A stretch of DNA of 64,000 nt from Eustoma russellianum (lineage: Eukaryota; Streptophyta; Magnoliopsida; Gentianales; Gentianaceae), in assembly GCA_036186865.1 (NCBI GenBank), contig AP025065.1, positions 11,957,192-12,021,191 of the forward strand, in the 5' to 3' direction. A model generated the notes under the pieces. That model was not told where the DNA came from. It searched no databases and was given only the letters and a program-made list of their open reading frames with translations. Made by a program: the position numbers and the translations under genes. Shown here piece by piece: positions 12,538-24,694 of the stretch. Position 1 is the stretch's first letter. Every line of letters begins with the position of its first letter.

Positions 12538-13854
12538 CTAGAAAGGAGCTTCTGGAGTTGTCATTGCCTCAGAGAAAGATCTTGGCTCGTTTTCCACCAT
12601 GTAGGTCAGAAAATCTGGTCCAAAAGATGTCGGTATTTTGACTCGTTTGCTTTGACGAGGTTCCTCAGTCTCTTGAGGGGTCGTCTCACGCACTCGCTTA
12701 CTAGTGCTAGCTTCTTCACTGTTTTTGTCTTTCTTTGGAAAGACATTTTCAAAGAACACTGCATTCCTCGACTCCATGACAACATTTTCATGTATCTCGG
12801 GAATGTCTGATTTGTGCACTAAGAAACGATATGCACTACTATTCGTTGCATAACCTATGAATATGCAATCAATTGTTTTAGGCCCTATTCTCACTTGTCT
12901 TGGTTTAGGTATAGCAACCTTTGTCAGACACCCCCACACTTTCAAGTATTTGTAACTAGGCTTATAGCCTTTCCAAAGTTCATATGGGGTTTTATCCGTC
13001 TTTTTAGATGGAATCCTATTTAAAATGACGTTGGCAGAGAGAATTGCTTCCCCCAACAAGTTTTGAGGTAAACCTGAACTTATCAACATAGCATTCATCA
13101 TTTCCTTTAGAGTACGGTTCTTGCGTTCTGCAATACCATTCGATTGAGGTGAATATGTGCAATCGTTTGATGAATAATGCCATGTTCTGAACAGAATTCA
13201 TTAAACGATGCGTCATATTCCCTGCCTCTATCACTTCGAATTGTTTTAATTCGTTTGCTAAGTTGATTCTCAACTTCATTCTTATAATCTTTAAAAGCAT
13301 CAATGGCCTCATCTTTGCTACTTAGCAAATAAACATAACAGCATCTAGTGCAAATCGTCGATAAAAGTTACAAAATACTTTTTACCTCCTCTTGTTTGCA
13401 CAAACTTTAAATCACACAAGTCTGTATGAATTAAATCCAAGGGTTCAGTGTTTCGTTCTGTTGAAGGAAATGGCGCTTTTGTCAATTTTGCTTCAACACA
13501 TATTTGGCATTTTTCTTTATTATTAAATTCCAGTTTGGGTAATAAGTCAAGGTTAATCATTCGTTGTATTGACTTGTAATTAACATATCCCAAACGAAAA
13601 TGCCATAAAGAAGAAGACTCAAGCATGTAAGCAGAAGAGTAAACAATTTTATTAGCCTCAATGGGCGCAACTTTCTTGGGTACAATTGTCATAACATTCA
13701 ATTTAAACATGTTATCAATAAGGCACCCCTTTCCCAAATGCAAGACATTCTTAGAAAGAGTAAATTTGTTTGCCTCAAAAACTAGTCTGAAACCATGACT
13801 AACTAGAAGAGCACCATACCAAGTTCTTCCGGATGTTAAGAACATGCAGCACAT
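12538..13854 (-). pseudogene. Element B integrase, broken
   Basis: Pieces 13854-13345, 13328-13107 and 13101-12538 together encode the pre-integrase HHCC site (LWHFRLGYVNYKS, where the second His is Tyr; CQICVEAK), the core (IHTDLCDLKF, IRSDRGREYDAS) and the C-terminal region through VWGCLTKVAIPKPRQVRIGP. The conserved SDRGGE reads SDRGRE. A 1-nt loss near 13165 removes the frame carrying the last catalytic Glu. Frame changes lie near 13330 and 13140. Confidence 0.85.
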
Positions 13855-15067
13855 TCTGCATGGTCAGCTCCCTTCCTGAGGTCAGTTTCAGAACCACCTT
13901 GCCCGATCCTTCAATCTTTGAGCTGTCGGAGTTTTCCATAAAGAGTTGTTCATTGTTTGTTGTGGGTACATAGTCACTGAACATTGCCCTGTTGGCACAT
14001 ACATGTCGAGTGGCCCCTGTGTCCACCCACCATTCACGCGGATTCCCCACTGCGTTGCATTCAGTCACCACTGCGCAGAGATTCAGATCTTCCATTACAC
14101 CGACCAGATTTGCCTTTGCTTTGGTTTGACCTTGATTCTTTTTGGGCTTTCGGCAGTCACTGCTACGATGCCACGGTTTTCCACAGTTATAACACTTACC
14201 CGTGAACTTCTTTGCAATCTCCTTGCCCTTGACATTCACGCCCAAAGTGTTATTCTTCTTCTTGTTTCTTGCCTCAGTAACATGAGTCTTGGCTTGACCA
14301 GACGGAGTGGTTGGCTTTCTATCAATACGACGATTGTCCTCCTCTATCCAAAGCCGGACAATCAGAACTTCTATCTTCATTTCCTTTCGTTTGTGCTTGA
14401 GATAGCTCTTAAATCCCCTCCACGAAGGAGGTAGCTTCTCAATCACAGCCGCAACTTGGAAAGATTCACTGAGCGTCATGCCCTCCTCTTCCATTTTAGA
14501 TACCAACATCTGTATTTCTTCAACCTGCGAAGTGACAGTTTTGGAATCTAGCATTTTATAGTCGAGAAATTTTCCAGCTATTAACTTTTTCGTGCCAGCA
14601 TCTTCTGTGTGATACTTTTTATCTAGAGCCAACCACAACGTTTTTGTAGTTTTATAAGTACAAAACACGCCATAGATAGTATTATCCAGGCAACTCAAAA
14701 TGAAATTCAAACAACAGAAATTTGTGTACGCCCATGCTTCAGCACCCAAGGCATTCTGCATGTTCTGATTTTGATCCTCCACAGATTCTATCACTGGTGG
14801 ATCTTCGCTCAGCATTTTGGCCAAGCCCAGTGCTGTGAGATAGAACAGCATCTTTTGCTGCCACCTCTTGAAGAAACTGCCAGCAAATTGTTCAGGCTTC
14901 TCTACGTGTGCAGCTGTAGCCGCCGGATTCATCTGAGGCCCTCTGCTTGGGGTCAGGGGAATTGTGTTGTACGACACACCAGCAGCAACGTTGTTGGTCC
15001 CGTCAGGTGCAGACACGGAGTGTGCACCGTTAAAGCCTTGAATAGAGTTCGAGCTTTTGTTTTCCAT
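13799..15067 (-). pseudogene. Element B gag and protease, one 422-codon frame
   Basis: Starts MENKSSNSIQGFNG at 15067. Contains a copia Gag (UBN2-type: ALDKKYHTEDAGTKKLIAGK, EKLPPSWRGFKSYLKHKRKE), a zinc knuckle CYNCGKPWHRSSDC (about residues 290-305) and the protease site WWVDTGATRHVCANR (about residue 347). It is intact up to the protease C-terminus, where a frameshift yields IRKNLVWCSSS and a stop at 13799. The correct frame resumes at 13854. Gag itself appears undamaged. Confidence 0.88.
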
Positions 15068-15204
15068 TCCTGTTCAGTTCGATCAAAACGTATAGGTCAG
15101 AACAGAATCGGATATAAGAAATGGGTAGAAATAGACTACAAACCAGTATGAACACTACTTTGTGTACAGAATTTGAAGAACAATACAGAAATTAATTGAA
15201 TCAG

Positions 15205-15219
15205 AATACGTCTTAAGAT
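15205..15219 (-). other. Element B putative priming site, not tRNA-iMet type
   Basis: Directly inside the 5' LTR the minus strand reads ATCTTAAGACGTATT. It lacks the TGG start required for pairing with a tRNA 3' CCA end. Instead CTTAAGACGTATT (plus 15205-15217) is a perfect 13-nt reverse complement of AATACGTCTTAAG inside the same LTR (plus 15322-15334). The same arrangement occurs in C, D and E. Confidence 0.6.
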
Positions 15220-16523
15220 TGTTGGAAACAATCAATCCTATACCAAGACGCAATTGTTCGGCATGTGCGTATAAAAACAATAAACATTAAACCAAACCCG
15301 GGGCGAGTCGAGGACTCTGTCCTTAAGACGTATTGCTCCGGTATATTGTGCCTAACCAGCGCTAGCAACCGTCTCCCAGGATACAACGGGTACCTATTCA
15401 GTCGAGCGGCACTGCTTAACTTGAACTACAGCGAACCTTCGAATGTCCTGACTTCTCTTGGACGTGATGCAGAAAGTATAAAGCGACGAATGCAGAAGAT
15501 GGGTGTGTGTTCTGATCGCACACCCTGCCTCTGTTTATATAGGAGAGTCGGTTGGAGAATCGGTTATGCAGATGGATCTGTGACCGTCGGATTAAAACCG
15601 AGATGAGCCAGAGCCGTCTAATGAAAACCGACGCATCATCTGTTGGCGATTTGAACCGTTCAAATCTCAGCCGTCAGATGGAAACAGAACTATACAGAGC
15701 GTCGGATGAAAACCACATTCGGTTGGGCAGTTAGGTCAGTTTGAATTTCAACCGTTAGATCAAAGCTGCCTTTTCCGCCACCATTAGATCAAAACCATTT
15801 GATCTTCTCGATTTAGAAGGAGACTGTTTAAACCATAAACACCGTCCGATTTAAACCATAACTGATCGTTTGATTTAAATACCTAATCTTCGGTTATAAC
15901 CGTGATTTGATTTAAACCGCGGTTAACGTTCGTACTGGACTGGACCCTGAAGCGGAGAGCATTTGGGCCGCGGCACAGCTAGGCCTGAAGCCTTTAACTA
16001 TTTACAAAAAATAATTAATCCAAAAAGCCCAAATAAATTTTCTCCAAAAGGATAGGAACTGGCCCGGCCCACGTGCCAACGACGAGCCCGGCAGGCGGCG
16101 GTGGCGCACACGTGTGTGCGCATGTGGCACTTTCTATGTCTTCCCTCCGGTCAAAAACTTCTCATGCCCCAAGGGCACATCTAATGTGTCCATTCTAGCC
16201 ATTTATAAGGTGGGTAAATAAGTTCAATTGTCCAATGTGGTATTCCTTCTTAAGGGTGATGTGGCCTCCTAAGAATAGGACACGTCACCCTCTAACTCAT
16301 GTTTTCATCTGCTTTGAGCATTAATTTCTCATTCACCCGGTATAGTAATCGAGTGAATTCAAAACCTAAATTTAACTACTCGTTACGTAGATAATTAAGG
16401 ACCCATTAGTTTTTGATTTTCATTAATAGAAACTAATTATAATTAATCTCAAAGTATGTTACTAAAACAAGTTTTGCAACTTTCCTTAATGGATCAAAGC
16501 CCAAACTTCCAATTCCTCCAACA
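15220..16523 (-). repeat. Element B 5' LTR (1304 bp)
   Basis: Starts TGTTGGAAACAATC (plus) and ends CTCCAACA. The core promoter TATATAAA is at plus 15534-15541, and the conserved leader block (gtccttaagacgtattgctccgg) lies about 200 bp downstream of it in element sense. A hairpin AGGAC-AGA-GTCCT adjoins the leader motif. Confidence 0.9.
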
Positions 16524-17271
16524 ACAAATTTCCTTGTAACCTTCTCTGTGACCATGACAAACTGTTGCACCTCCGAGTGCATCATGCTAATTTACCTATG
16601 GATTTCTATATCTATGCGGCATATGCCTTAATAGGGTGACGCTCGTGTGTTGTGGTGCGTTATAGCGGCTGTTGCGGGTCGTTCTAAGCCTTGGATGGTA
16701 GTTGGTGATTTCAATGTAGTCTCTTCATTGGATGAACAACTAAATGAGTTGACTCAGTTGACTGGACTAATGGATGAATTTAATGAGGCCATGGTGGAAT
16801 GTGGTTTACGGGATGCGGGATTTGAGAGAACTAGATTAACCGGGTGCAATAGTCGTACGTGGCGCCGGTTCTTGTTAATGTTTCTCGGGCACTTGCTTTG
16901 ATTTTTCCGAGGTCAAAGTTTTGTCGCGGGCTATTCAGATCATGCGCCGTCGTCGGTGGAGTTTGGTTTGCTGTCCACTCGTCGTAAATCTTCTCTTCGT
17001 TTTCAGCACATGTGGTTTGCTCATTCTACTGTCTCGTCCACTCGGAACGCTAATTGGAATTCGCCTCAAGTTGTTGCTGAAGTGCTGGGATTTTCTTCAA
17101 AATTCCGAAAATTTGAGGCATTTTTTATCTAGCTGGAATCGACAAACATTTATCATGTATTTTCACAATTGAAGTCCGATGAAGATGAGATAGCCTTTTG
17201 GGAAGAATTGCATGTTCAGCGGCAGGATGATCATTCTGGCGAGAGTTTATCACGTGTATAGGCTAATTATA
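16524..17271 (+). pseudogene. LINE remnant 2: endonuclease domain
   Basis: The plus strand encodes an exonuclease-endonuclease-phosphatase fold typical of plant L1 LINEs: HHANLPMDFYIYAAYAL near 16580, KPWMVVGDFNVVSSLDE (16690-16740), MVECGLRDAGFERTRLTG, then in a shifted frame VLVNVSRALALIFPRSKVLSR and SDHAPSSVEFGLLSTRR. The last is the C-terminal SDHAP active-site motif. At least two frameshifts and several stops make it dead. It ends at the insertion site of element F (TTATA, 17267-17271) and continues at 22635. Confidence 0.85.
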
Positions 17272-17746
17272 TATCGAGATTGAGGGAATTAAACTTCTAT
17301 TCAAGTTAAAAAATAATGTACATAGGTGTTTTCTTTTTATAGGGATGAAAAACTAATTCTAAGGTTTAATTTTACCATTTGTGCAATGAATACTGTTTAT
17401 CTACAGTAAACTATAACGGCTATGGTAACGGCTAGTTACCAATGCAGCTTTGCTTTGTACTAAAAATAACTAAGCTTACAGGATTAACCAAGTATGGCAG
17501 GTCGGCCTCCTGCGTTGCTTGCTTCACTTCGTTGCCTCAGCTCAGCACTTCTTTCTTTGTAACCTTTGGCCCTTTTCTGTTGTGCTTCGCCGCAACTCCA
17601 TTTTAGTTCAGCACAGCTACACTTCTAAACTGTTAGCTCAACTGACAGGTTTGTCTTCACTTGTTTTTTGCCCAAGTCAGATTTGCCGTCCTGAGGTGAT
17701 TTTAGCTCGGCAGTTTAACTCAGCACGCTAGGACTTAGTTTTCACA
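17272..17746 (-). repeat. Element F 3' LTR
   Basis: Homologous to 22165-22634. On the plus strand it ends gttttcaca (17746), followed by ctctctctcaagctt, the complement of the purine tract. It contains repeated GCTCAGC-type sequence. Confidence 0.85.
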
Positions 17747-18892
17747 CTCTCTCTCAAGCTTAGTTGTATAAAGCTTGGACATTAAGTATTGAAATATACT
17801 GGTTGATACTGGTTTTGTGAGAAGGTCAACTACTTGATCCTTGGTGGAGATGTGTACTAACCTGACCTCATTTTCTTCTACCTTTTCTCTAATAAAATGT
17901 CAGCCAATTTTTACGCGCTTAGGTTTGTCGTGCTGAACTAGATTCTCTGCCATGCTTATTGCGGAAACACTGTCGCAGTAGATTTGGATTGGCAAACTTA
18001 GCTTGATATGCAGATCTTCAAGTACTCTTCTTATTCAAATCCCCTCGCATATTCCTAATGCAAGGTCTCTTAGCTCAGCTTCTGATCTGCTTCTTGCATA
18101 GCCATGTAACTAAGTTTCTCCAAAGGAATGGCCCATAGCTTGTAGTCGATCTCATGTCAGTTTTTGATCCAGCCCAGTCTGCATCCGTGAAATTTTGATA
18201 CTTCTATCTGCACTTTTCTTAAAGATCAGTCCCTGACCTTGTGCATTCTTGTGGTACCTGAGAATTCTAAGAGCAGCTTGGAGATGCTCATTAGTAGGAT
18301 TGTGCATATATTGTGATATAAAACTAACATCATAACAGATATCTGGCCTAGTATGTGAATGGTAGATTAATGTTCATACTAGTCTTTGATAGCTCAGCTT
18401 ATTTGTTGGTGTAATATCCCATTGATCTCTTGGATTATGTATGGGCTCTATTTGTGTATTTGCAGGTCTGCATCCGAGCAGATCAGTCTCCTTTAGGAGG
18501 TCAAATATGTATTTCCTTTGAGAGATAATCATTCCGACTTTATTCCTAGCAATTTCCATTCCTATGAAGTATCTGAGCTTACCTATGTCCTTCGTTTCAG
18601 CCTTCTTAGATAGGTGTGCTTTAATATCATAAATACTGTGATTATCATTTTCAGGTATTATAATGTCATCAACATACACTATTAGAATAGTCAGTTCCCT
18701 CTTAGGTGAAATTTTAGTAAACAGGGTGTGGTCACTACGGCTTTGATTGAATTTCAGGTCGGTAACTACTTTCGTAAAGGTTTTGAACCATGCCCGAGGT
18801 GATTGTTTCAGGCTGTATAATGACTTTCTTAATTTACAAACTTTATCCTCATTTGTCTCATTAGTAAATCCGGGTGGTGTACTCATATACAC
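17747..18892 (-). pseudogene. Element F RT C-terminal part and RNase H
   Basis: 18892-18374 is open for 172 codons and carries KSLYSLKQSPRAWFKTF, the catalytic IVYVDDIIIPEND and KAETKDIGKLRYFIGMEI. Below 18370 the RNase H continues with stops; IYCDSVSAISMAENLVQHDK and the following HFIREKVEE are readable near 17890-17990. There are multiple in-frame stops, so it is non-functional. Confidence 0.8.
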
Positions 18893-20985
18893 TTTTTCTA
18901 TTAAATCTCCATTTAGAAATGTATTCTTTACATCAAGTTGATAAAGATCCTAGTCTAGATTTACAGTTATAGAGAAGATGACTCTATTGATGTTTAATTT
19001 AGCCACTGTAGCAAATGTTTCTAAATAATCTACTCCATATGTTTGTGTGAAATCTTTAACAACTTATCTTGCCTTATAATTATTTACAGTTCCATCATTA
19101 TTGTATTTAATGGTAAATGTCCACTGGCATCCTACATGTTTGTTTGTAGCTGAGCTAGGAGTTAGCTCCCAAGTTTGCTTATTTTCTAAGGCATTCATCT
19201 CTTCGTGTACTGTCTTTCTCCACTCAGATCTATTGAGTTATTCTTCAATAGTACTGGGTATAGAATTTTTGTTGACTGAGCATATGAAAGTCTTAAAATT
19301 GGGATTCAATTTATTGTAAGATATATAGTCTTCTATGGGATATTTGGTACATACGAGATTCTTAGTGGATTCTCTTATTCCCTTTCATGGAGCTATTAGT
19401 ATGTCATCTGTTTGTGTCCTAAGATCATACTCAGTGTTTTTGGAGTTCTCCTTTATTTCAGTCAAAGGTACTTGTTCAGGTGTGGCAGGCCGGCTCCTAG
19501 ATCCTTGATCATCCCGATCATTGGGAATAATAGGACAAGTAGTACACAAGGAGGAATTAGTAGTGCCGATTTGAGGTGCCCAACAGCCGAGCTATTGTGG
19601 GCAGCTTGAAGATTTGATACTAAAAAGCCGAGTTCATACTCATTGCTTCTTACTCCTTTGGTTTCTCCTTCAGGTTTATAAAATGCATCTTTTTCATTAA
19701 ATGTAACATCTAGAGTTACATACATTTGTCTATTGGATAGGCAGTACCACTTATATCATTATTGAGAATTAAAATATCCTACGAAAATGCATTTGACAGC
19801 TTTTAGGATCAAATTTACTCTTAAAGTTGGCTGAATGTGCACATAGGCCATGCATCCGAAAAGTTTTAATGGTTCCTGTGACAATAGCTCAGTATTTGGA
19901 TAATGCATAAGTACTGTTTCTCTAGGGGTCTTAAAGGATAGGGTCCTGGATGGTATTCTATTTATTAAGTTGTTGTCAGTAGAGCTTCACCCCTAAAATG
20001 TTTAGGTACATTCATAGCAAACATGATAGCTCGGGTGACTTCAAGGATGTGTCTATTTTTTCGTTCAGCTACTCTGTTTTGTTGAGGGGTGTAAGTACTC
20101 ATAGTTTGGTAATGGATACCATTTTCTATCATAAAGATTTTAATTGAACTATCTAAGTATTCTAACCTATTATCAGTCCTTAGTGTCTTAATGGTGCAGC
20201 CGAACTGGGTTTTAACCAGTACAACATATCTCTTAAATGTCAGTCCTACTTCACTTCTATTTTTAGCAGGTAGACCCATGTTACTCTAGAATGATCATTC
20301 ACAAATGTTATAAACTGTTTTGCTCTGTTTAAATTAGCAATTCTAGATGGTCCCCAGATGTCTAAATGAACTAAGTTAAAAGGTGCAGAGGACTTATATG
20401 GTTTAGCTGGGTAACTTTGTTTTGTTTGTTTTGCTATTTGACAGGTTTCATAAGAAATTTTTGCAAGATCAATTGAACAAAATAATTCTGGCATCAATCT
20501 TTTAGATATACAAAATTGGGATGTCCCAGTGTATTATGCCAAAGCAAAATATCCCCTATACAAGATGTTCTAAGGGGTATGGTATTTTGATTCTTCGGCA
20601 ACTCAGCTATGCTAATCAAGGCTTAAGTGTCTAATTATAAAAGATATGGGCCAGCTATGTTCCTAGCACTCCTAATCATCTCCTTCGTTTTATTTTCCTG
20701 ATAACAACATTCTGTGGATGAGAAGCAAGCTATGTGGTTACTATTTCTATAAAATTTTCCTACTGACACCAGGTTAAAACTAAGGCTGGGAACATGCAAG
20801 ACTTCTTTTAGGATTATTTTATCTGAAATCGCAGATGAGCTAGTGCCTATAACTTCTAGTGAGATTCCATTAGCAATTTTTACTTTCTTGGAATAGTAAA
20901 CACAGTATATGAATTCAGAATGTTACCATTGTTGATCATGTGATCAGTTGCCCCGGAGTCAACAATCCATGAACTATTGGAGCTC
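18893..20985 (-). pseudogene. Element F protease, integrase and RT fingers, broken
   Basis: The protease active site SWIVDSGATDHMI is encoded near 20936-20980. 20497-20246 holds the zinc-site CQIAKQ region and core start (LVHLDIWGPSRI, FVNDHSRVTWVY). 20279-19965 holds LRTDNRLEYLDSS and VAERKNRHILEVTRA. 19725-19462 is part of the acidic linker with MYVTLDVTFNEKDAFY at its start. The RT fingers between 19400 and 18893 are riddled with stops. Confidence 0.8.
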
Positions 20986-21217
20986 AACTGCATAAAACCA
21001 GCAATGGTAGCCCGATGTGTATCAGCTCGGCCACTTTGTCTGCTCAGTAGATGTATCAGAGTGTTAATCTGATCCTTGGTAGGGGCCTCGAGCTGAGTTG
21101 TACCAAGACAGGGTGTGCTGCTGACCTGATGAGCAGCACTCTGTCCAGCAAGAAATGGTCTTTGTTGTGGTCTCTAGGGTGCAAAGCTGGTTTTTAGCAG
21201 TGGTTTTCCTTCTTTGA

Positions 21218-22088
21218 TCATCTTTGTCTGGAGCTTCCAACAGTCGTTGACTGTATGGCCTTCTTCTTACAGTACTTGCACACTTTACCTCTAGCAGAGG
21301 CAAAGTGTCGTTTAACAGCCAGCACGAAAGCTTCTGCCGGTTGTTCAATATGCAGGGCAGAGGACTCTATGGTTGAAGATCCTCCCATCATGACCTTCTT
21401 CCGGCTTTCTTCTTGTTTGATATCTGCAAAGGAAACCTTCAGGGTTGGCAGTGGTTTGGTGTTCAGATTCCGACTTCGTGTAGTGTCAAATTCTGGGTTT
21501 AGTCCAGTTATGAAGCGAAAGACCCGCTTCCTTTCATTAATCTCCTTATACAGCACAACATCAGTGATGCAAGACCACTGGAGTGCTTCGAAAGAATCGA
21601 TCTGTTGCCATGTCTTGGTGAGTAATGTATAGTATTTGTAACAGTAAGGATGCCTTGTTTAAGCTCATGAAGATGAGCTTCAATTTCATATAGTTCTGAG
21701 ATGTTATCATGTTTGGAGAATATCTCATGGCTGTAGCCCAGATTTCTGTTGCAATACAGTCCATCATAAAGTCCTCAGAAATGTCTATTTGCATAGAACG
21801 TATTAGCCAGGACATAATCATACAATTCTCAGACTTCCACAGTCGGAAGTTTGCATCTGATACAGATGGGACAGGAACTCTTCTATATAGGTATTCCTCC
21901 TTGCCTTTTCCAGTTATGAACATTTCTAACCCTCGAGACCATGAGAGGTAGTTATCTCCGTTGAGTTTGTGACTGGTGATGACGATGGAGGAATCATCAG
22001 TAAGTTGAGGAACACATACCACTCCTGATACTTGATCAGAGGTGGAGGTGGTCTCGCTAGATTCAACAGGGCTTGAAGCGGAAGTCAT
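21218..22088 (-). pseudogene. Element F gag
   Basis: 22088-21561 starts MTSASSPVESSETTSTSDQ and contains ITSHKLNGDNYLSWSRGLEMF, the N-terminal signature of copia retrotransposon Gag. After a frameshift 21556-21218 continues (EINERKRVFRFITGLNPEFD) to the zinc knuckle. The knuckle is split by a 1-nt shift: CKYC is in one frame and GHTVNDCWKL in the next, together CX2CX4HX4C. Confidence 0.82.
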
Positions 22089-22152
22089 TTTGAATAAGTT
22101 TTAGAATATACAGAGAAAAAAGTGTAGTTTGCAGGTATTTTGAATCAGATTA

Positions 22153-22164
22153 GCTCTGATACCA
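22153..22164 (-). other. Element F primer binding site (tRNA-iMet type)
   Basis: The minus strand reads TGGTATCAGAGC immediately after the LTR end at 22165, complementary to initiator tRNA-Met. Confidence 0.88.
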
Positions 22165-22634
22165 TGTCGAGATTGAAGGAATTAAACTTCCATTCAAGTT
22201 AAAAAAAATAATGTACAGAGGTGTTTCCCTTTTATAGGGGTGAAAACCTAATTCTAACGGCTATTTTACCACTTGTGCAGTGGTTACTATTTATCTACAC
22301 TAAACTACAACGGCTGTGGTAACGGCTACCAATACAGCTCTGCTTTGTTCAATTAAAATAACTAAATTTACAGGATTAACCAAGTATGGCAGGTCGGCCT
22401 TCTGCGTCGCGTGCTTCACTTTGTTACCTCAGCACATCACTTCTTCCTTTGTAATCTTTGGCTCTTTCTTTTTGTGCTTCACCACAGCTCCCTTTTAGTT
22501 CAGCACGGCTACACTTCTCATATGTCAGCTCAGCTGACAGGTTTGTCTTCACTTGTTTGCCTAGGTCAAGTCTGCCGTCGTGAGGTGATTTCATCTTGAT
22601 AGCTTAGCTCAGCTCGGCTGACTTAGTTTCCACG
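22165..22634 (-). repeat. Element F 5' LTR
   Basis: Starts TGTCGAGATTG on the plus strand. The 3' side has decayed from CACA to CACG before the TTATA duplication. A TATA-like cttttata lies near 22230. Confidence 0.85.
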
Positions 22635-22977
22635 TTATAACTTTTTGACTGGCAAGGGATGAAATATTTTGGAACTAAAGTAGGATTAAGTTACTCAAGG
22701 AGGGTGAACATTTGTCCTATTCACTCTATGGCACGAAATAATATTGTGAGTCATCAAATACATAGAGTTTGACAGGATGTGTGGATTGAGGATCATGAGG
22801 GTGTTAAGAATTCTGATTATGTTTACTTTGAGGCTCTGTTGGGTGCAGTATAGGTGCTCTAGATATTAGTAATTTCCTTTTGGTTGATTTCTCTTTTATT
22901 CCATCTTTATTTACAACTAAAGACTATTTGATGTTTGCTTGCCCTCCCACATTGATTAAAAATAAGGAAGCTGTTTT
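22635..22977 (+). pseudogene. LINE remnant 3: endonuclease-RT linker and start of RT
   Basis: In shifting frames the plus strand reads HSMARNNIVSH, DVWIEDHEGVKNSD and YFEALLG, then LIKNKEAVF at the right edge. This matches the region of plant LINE polyproteins that leads into the RT fingers. The reading continues into 29938 after removing element C. Several stops are present. Confidence 0.75.
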
Positions 22978-24214
22978 TGTTGGGAATAATTCAAAGTCAG
23001 ACGAAATTGACTTATGTACAGCAATGGCTGACCTGCCGAGTTCAGGGTAGGCTGGATTGATCTACTTAGCCAAGACAGTTCAGATGGCGCAATTGAGTTC
23101 ACATTCTGAAGAGTCAGCCGACTTGCCGACCTGAACTGAACAACACTTCAAAACAGTAGTTATGTGCTATAAGCTTTCTAGCCGAGCTGAACTAAATCAG
23201 TTTGATCAGACAGATCAGATCAATCCATCTAGCGCAATTGTATTTGTGTGTTGGGCTGATTACCGACCTACCGACCTCGGCACCTTAGCACAACAAAAGG
23301 TTATGCTCTCAGCCTCTTAAACCGAGCAAAGCTCAGCACGGCAATGCTGCAGAACACCGAACGTTCTCAGCCAACAAACAAGCTCAGCACAAAGCAGAGC
23401 TCAGCACAATAACACTGTACAACAATTGTTCTACGATATCCCCACGTTCAGATGAGCTCAGCACAAAGCAGAGCTCAGCTTGGCAATAACCTTTACAGCT
23501 CAACTGAGTATAGATCCGAGATGAGTCTAGGATTTTGTCCTTAAGACGTATTGTTCCGGTATACTATGCCCAAACGAATGAAGAAATCGTCTCCCAGGAT
23601 ACAACGGAAGTCAGTCCAGACGTGCGGCACTACAGCGTATGAACTCTACGAACCTGTAAGATATCATGAACTTGTGGGGCTTGATGCAAAATGCAGAAGA
23701 AGAAGAGAGATGAAGAGCACGTGTATGCAGATGAGGAGAGGAAGAGAACGTCAGATTCTAAGTGTGTGACCAGAGAGGTCATCTAAGCCACTATTTATAG
23801 GGAAGAAATTGATTAGGGTGGTTAATTGACAGTTTAACCACAACCGTCTGATCAGATTGTCAACGATGGATCACATAACCATTTTTTCCAATTTGAAATA
23901 CAGTTAAGTAACCGATTTTCAATTTTGAGTTACATTTAAGTAACTGGAATTACGGTTTTCAAATTTGAATTACGGTTAAGCAATTGACTTTAAAATTATT
24001 TTATCCCTATTTTGAGCATTAATTTGTCATTCACCTGGTATCGCAATTGAGTGATTCTAAATCCTAAAATCATCAACTTGTTACATAGATAATCCAAGAG
24101 TCTATTTGTTTTCGCTTGTCATTAATGAAAACCAATTATAACTTATCTCAAAATACATTGCTAACTACAGTTTGAAACTTGGCCCATTTCAATTTATTCC
24201 CAATTTATCCAATA
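22978..24214 (-). repeat. Element C 3' LTR (1237 bp)
   Basis: Homologous to 28737-29937. It contains many GAGCTCAGC-type repeats, the leader motif cttaagacgtatt (23540-23552) and tatttata (23792-23799; TATAAATA on the element strand). It is followed by atcccccacataaatggg, the complement of the purine tract. Confidence 0.9.
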
Positions 24215-24694
24215 ATCCCCCACATAAATGGGAATTAATGCAATTGTTTATGCAGACTCTACCGAGAAGTCAGACAAGAAAATGTTGCATCATAATTTAG
24301 TAACTTGATATCTTGAACTAAGTGGCCTTTGTTGTGAACCTAGACGACAATATTCACACAAAAATTCCTTTAACACATTTTTTTGTTCTCATGATTATGT
24401 TCGTTTTGGCCATGAACCGCCTGGTTTCAGAAAGCGTGTTAGAGAACTATGGCCTTAGAAAATTCTCATAGAAGCGGCCACACTTCATACTTACATAGGT
24501 GTTTCCTATCAAAAGTATTTTGTCATACCCCACCTGACATATCAAGATATAGGAACCATTAAATGCCTCAGCTTTCCCTCATTTCTCTTCAGACAGCACT
24601 TTCATTTAACATAATGGGTAAGTGCTCAGCGAGCTCCATACCTTAGTTGTCCTATTGAACCAATATTCTGTCCAGTCAACAAGATGGGTTACCG
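24215..24694 (-). other. Element C non-coding tail between pol stop and PPT
   Basis: About 480 bp without coding potential, homologous to the equivalent regions of B (10503-11035) and D (37022-37569). Confidence 0.7.

Larger units (their letters stand above)
9135..16523 (-). mobile_element. Element B: Ty1/copia retrotransposon, defective, both LTRs present
   Basis: Minus-strand element with LTRs 9135-10502 (3' in element sense) and 15220-16523 (5'), starting TGTTGGA and ending TCCAACA. Internal order from the right: PBS-like site, gag, protease, integrase, RT, RNase H, then a 530-bp non-coding tail and PPT. It shares coding sequence with C, D and E; the deduced proteins align with D throughout. 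Stops and frameshifts break pol. It is inserted in the LINE. The flanking 5-mers GCAAG and ACAAA do not match cleanly, so a target duplication is not confirmed. Confidence 0.92.
17272..22634 (-). mobile_element. Element F: Ty1/copia retrotransposon with 475-bp LTRs, defective
   Basis: Minus strand. LTRs 17272-17746 and 22165-22634; the left start has decayed from TGTCGAG to TATCGAG. A perfect 5-bp target duplication TTATA flanks it (17267-17271 and 22635-22639). The PBS is tRNA-iMet type. Gag, protease, integrase, RT and RNase H are all recognisable but broken. It belongs to a different lineage from A and B: short LTRs and a Gag starting MTSASSPVESSETTSTSDQ. Confidence 0.92.

Noticed and set aside
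9130..16528. Target duplication for element B (GCAAG / ACAAA)
   Set aside because: Only three of five bases agree, so I do not claim it.
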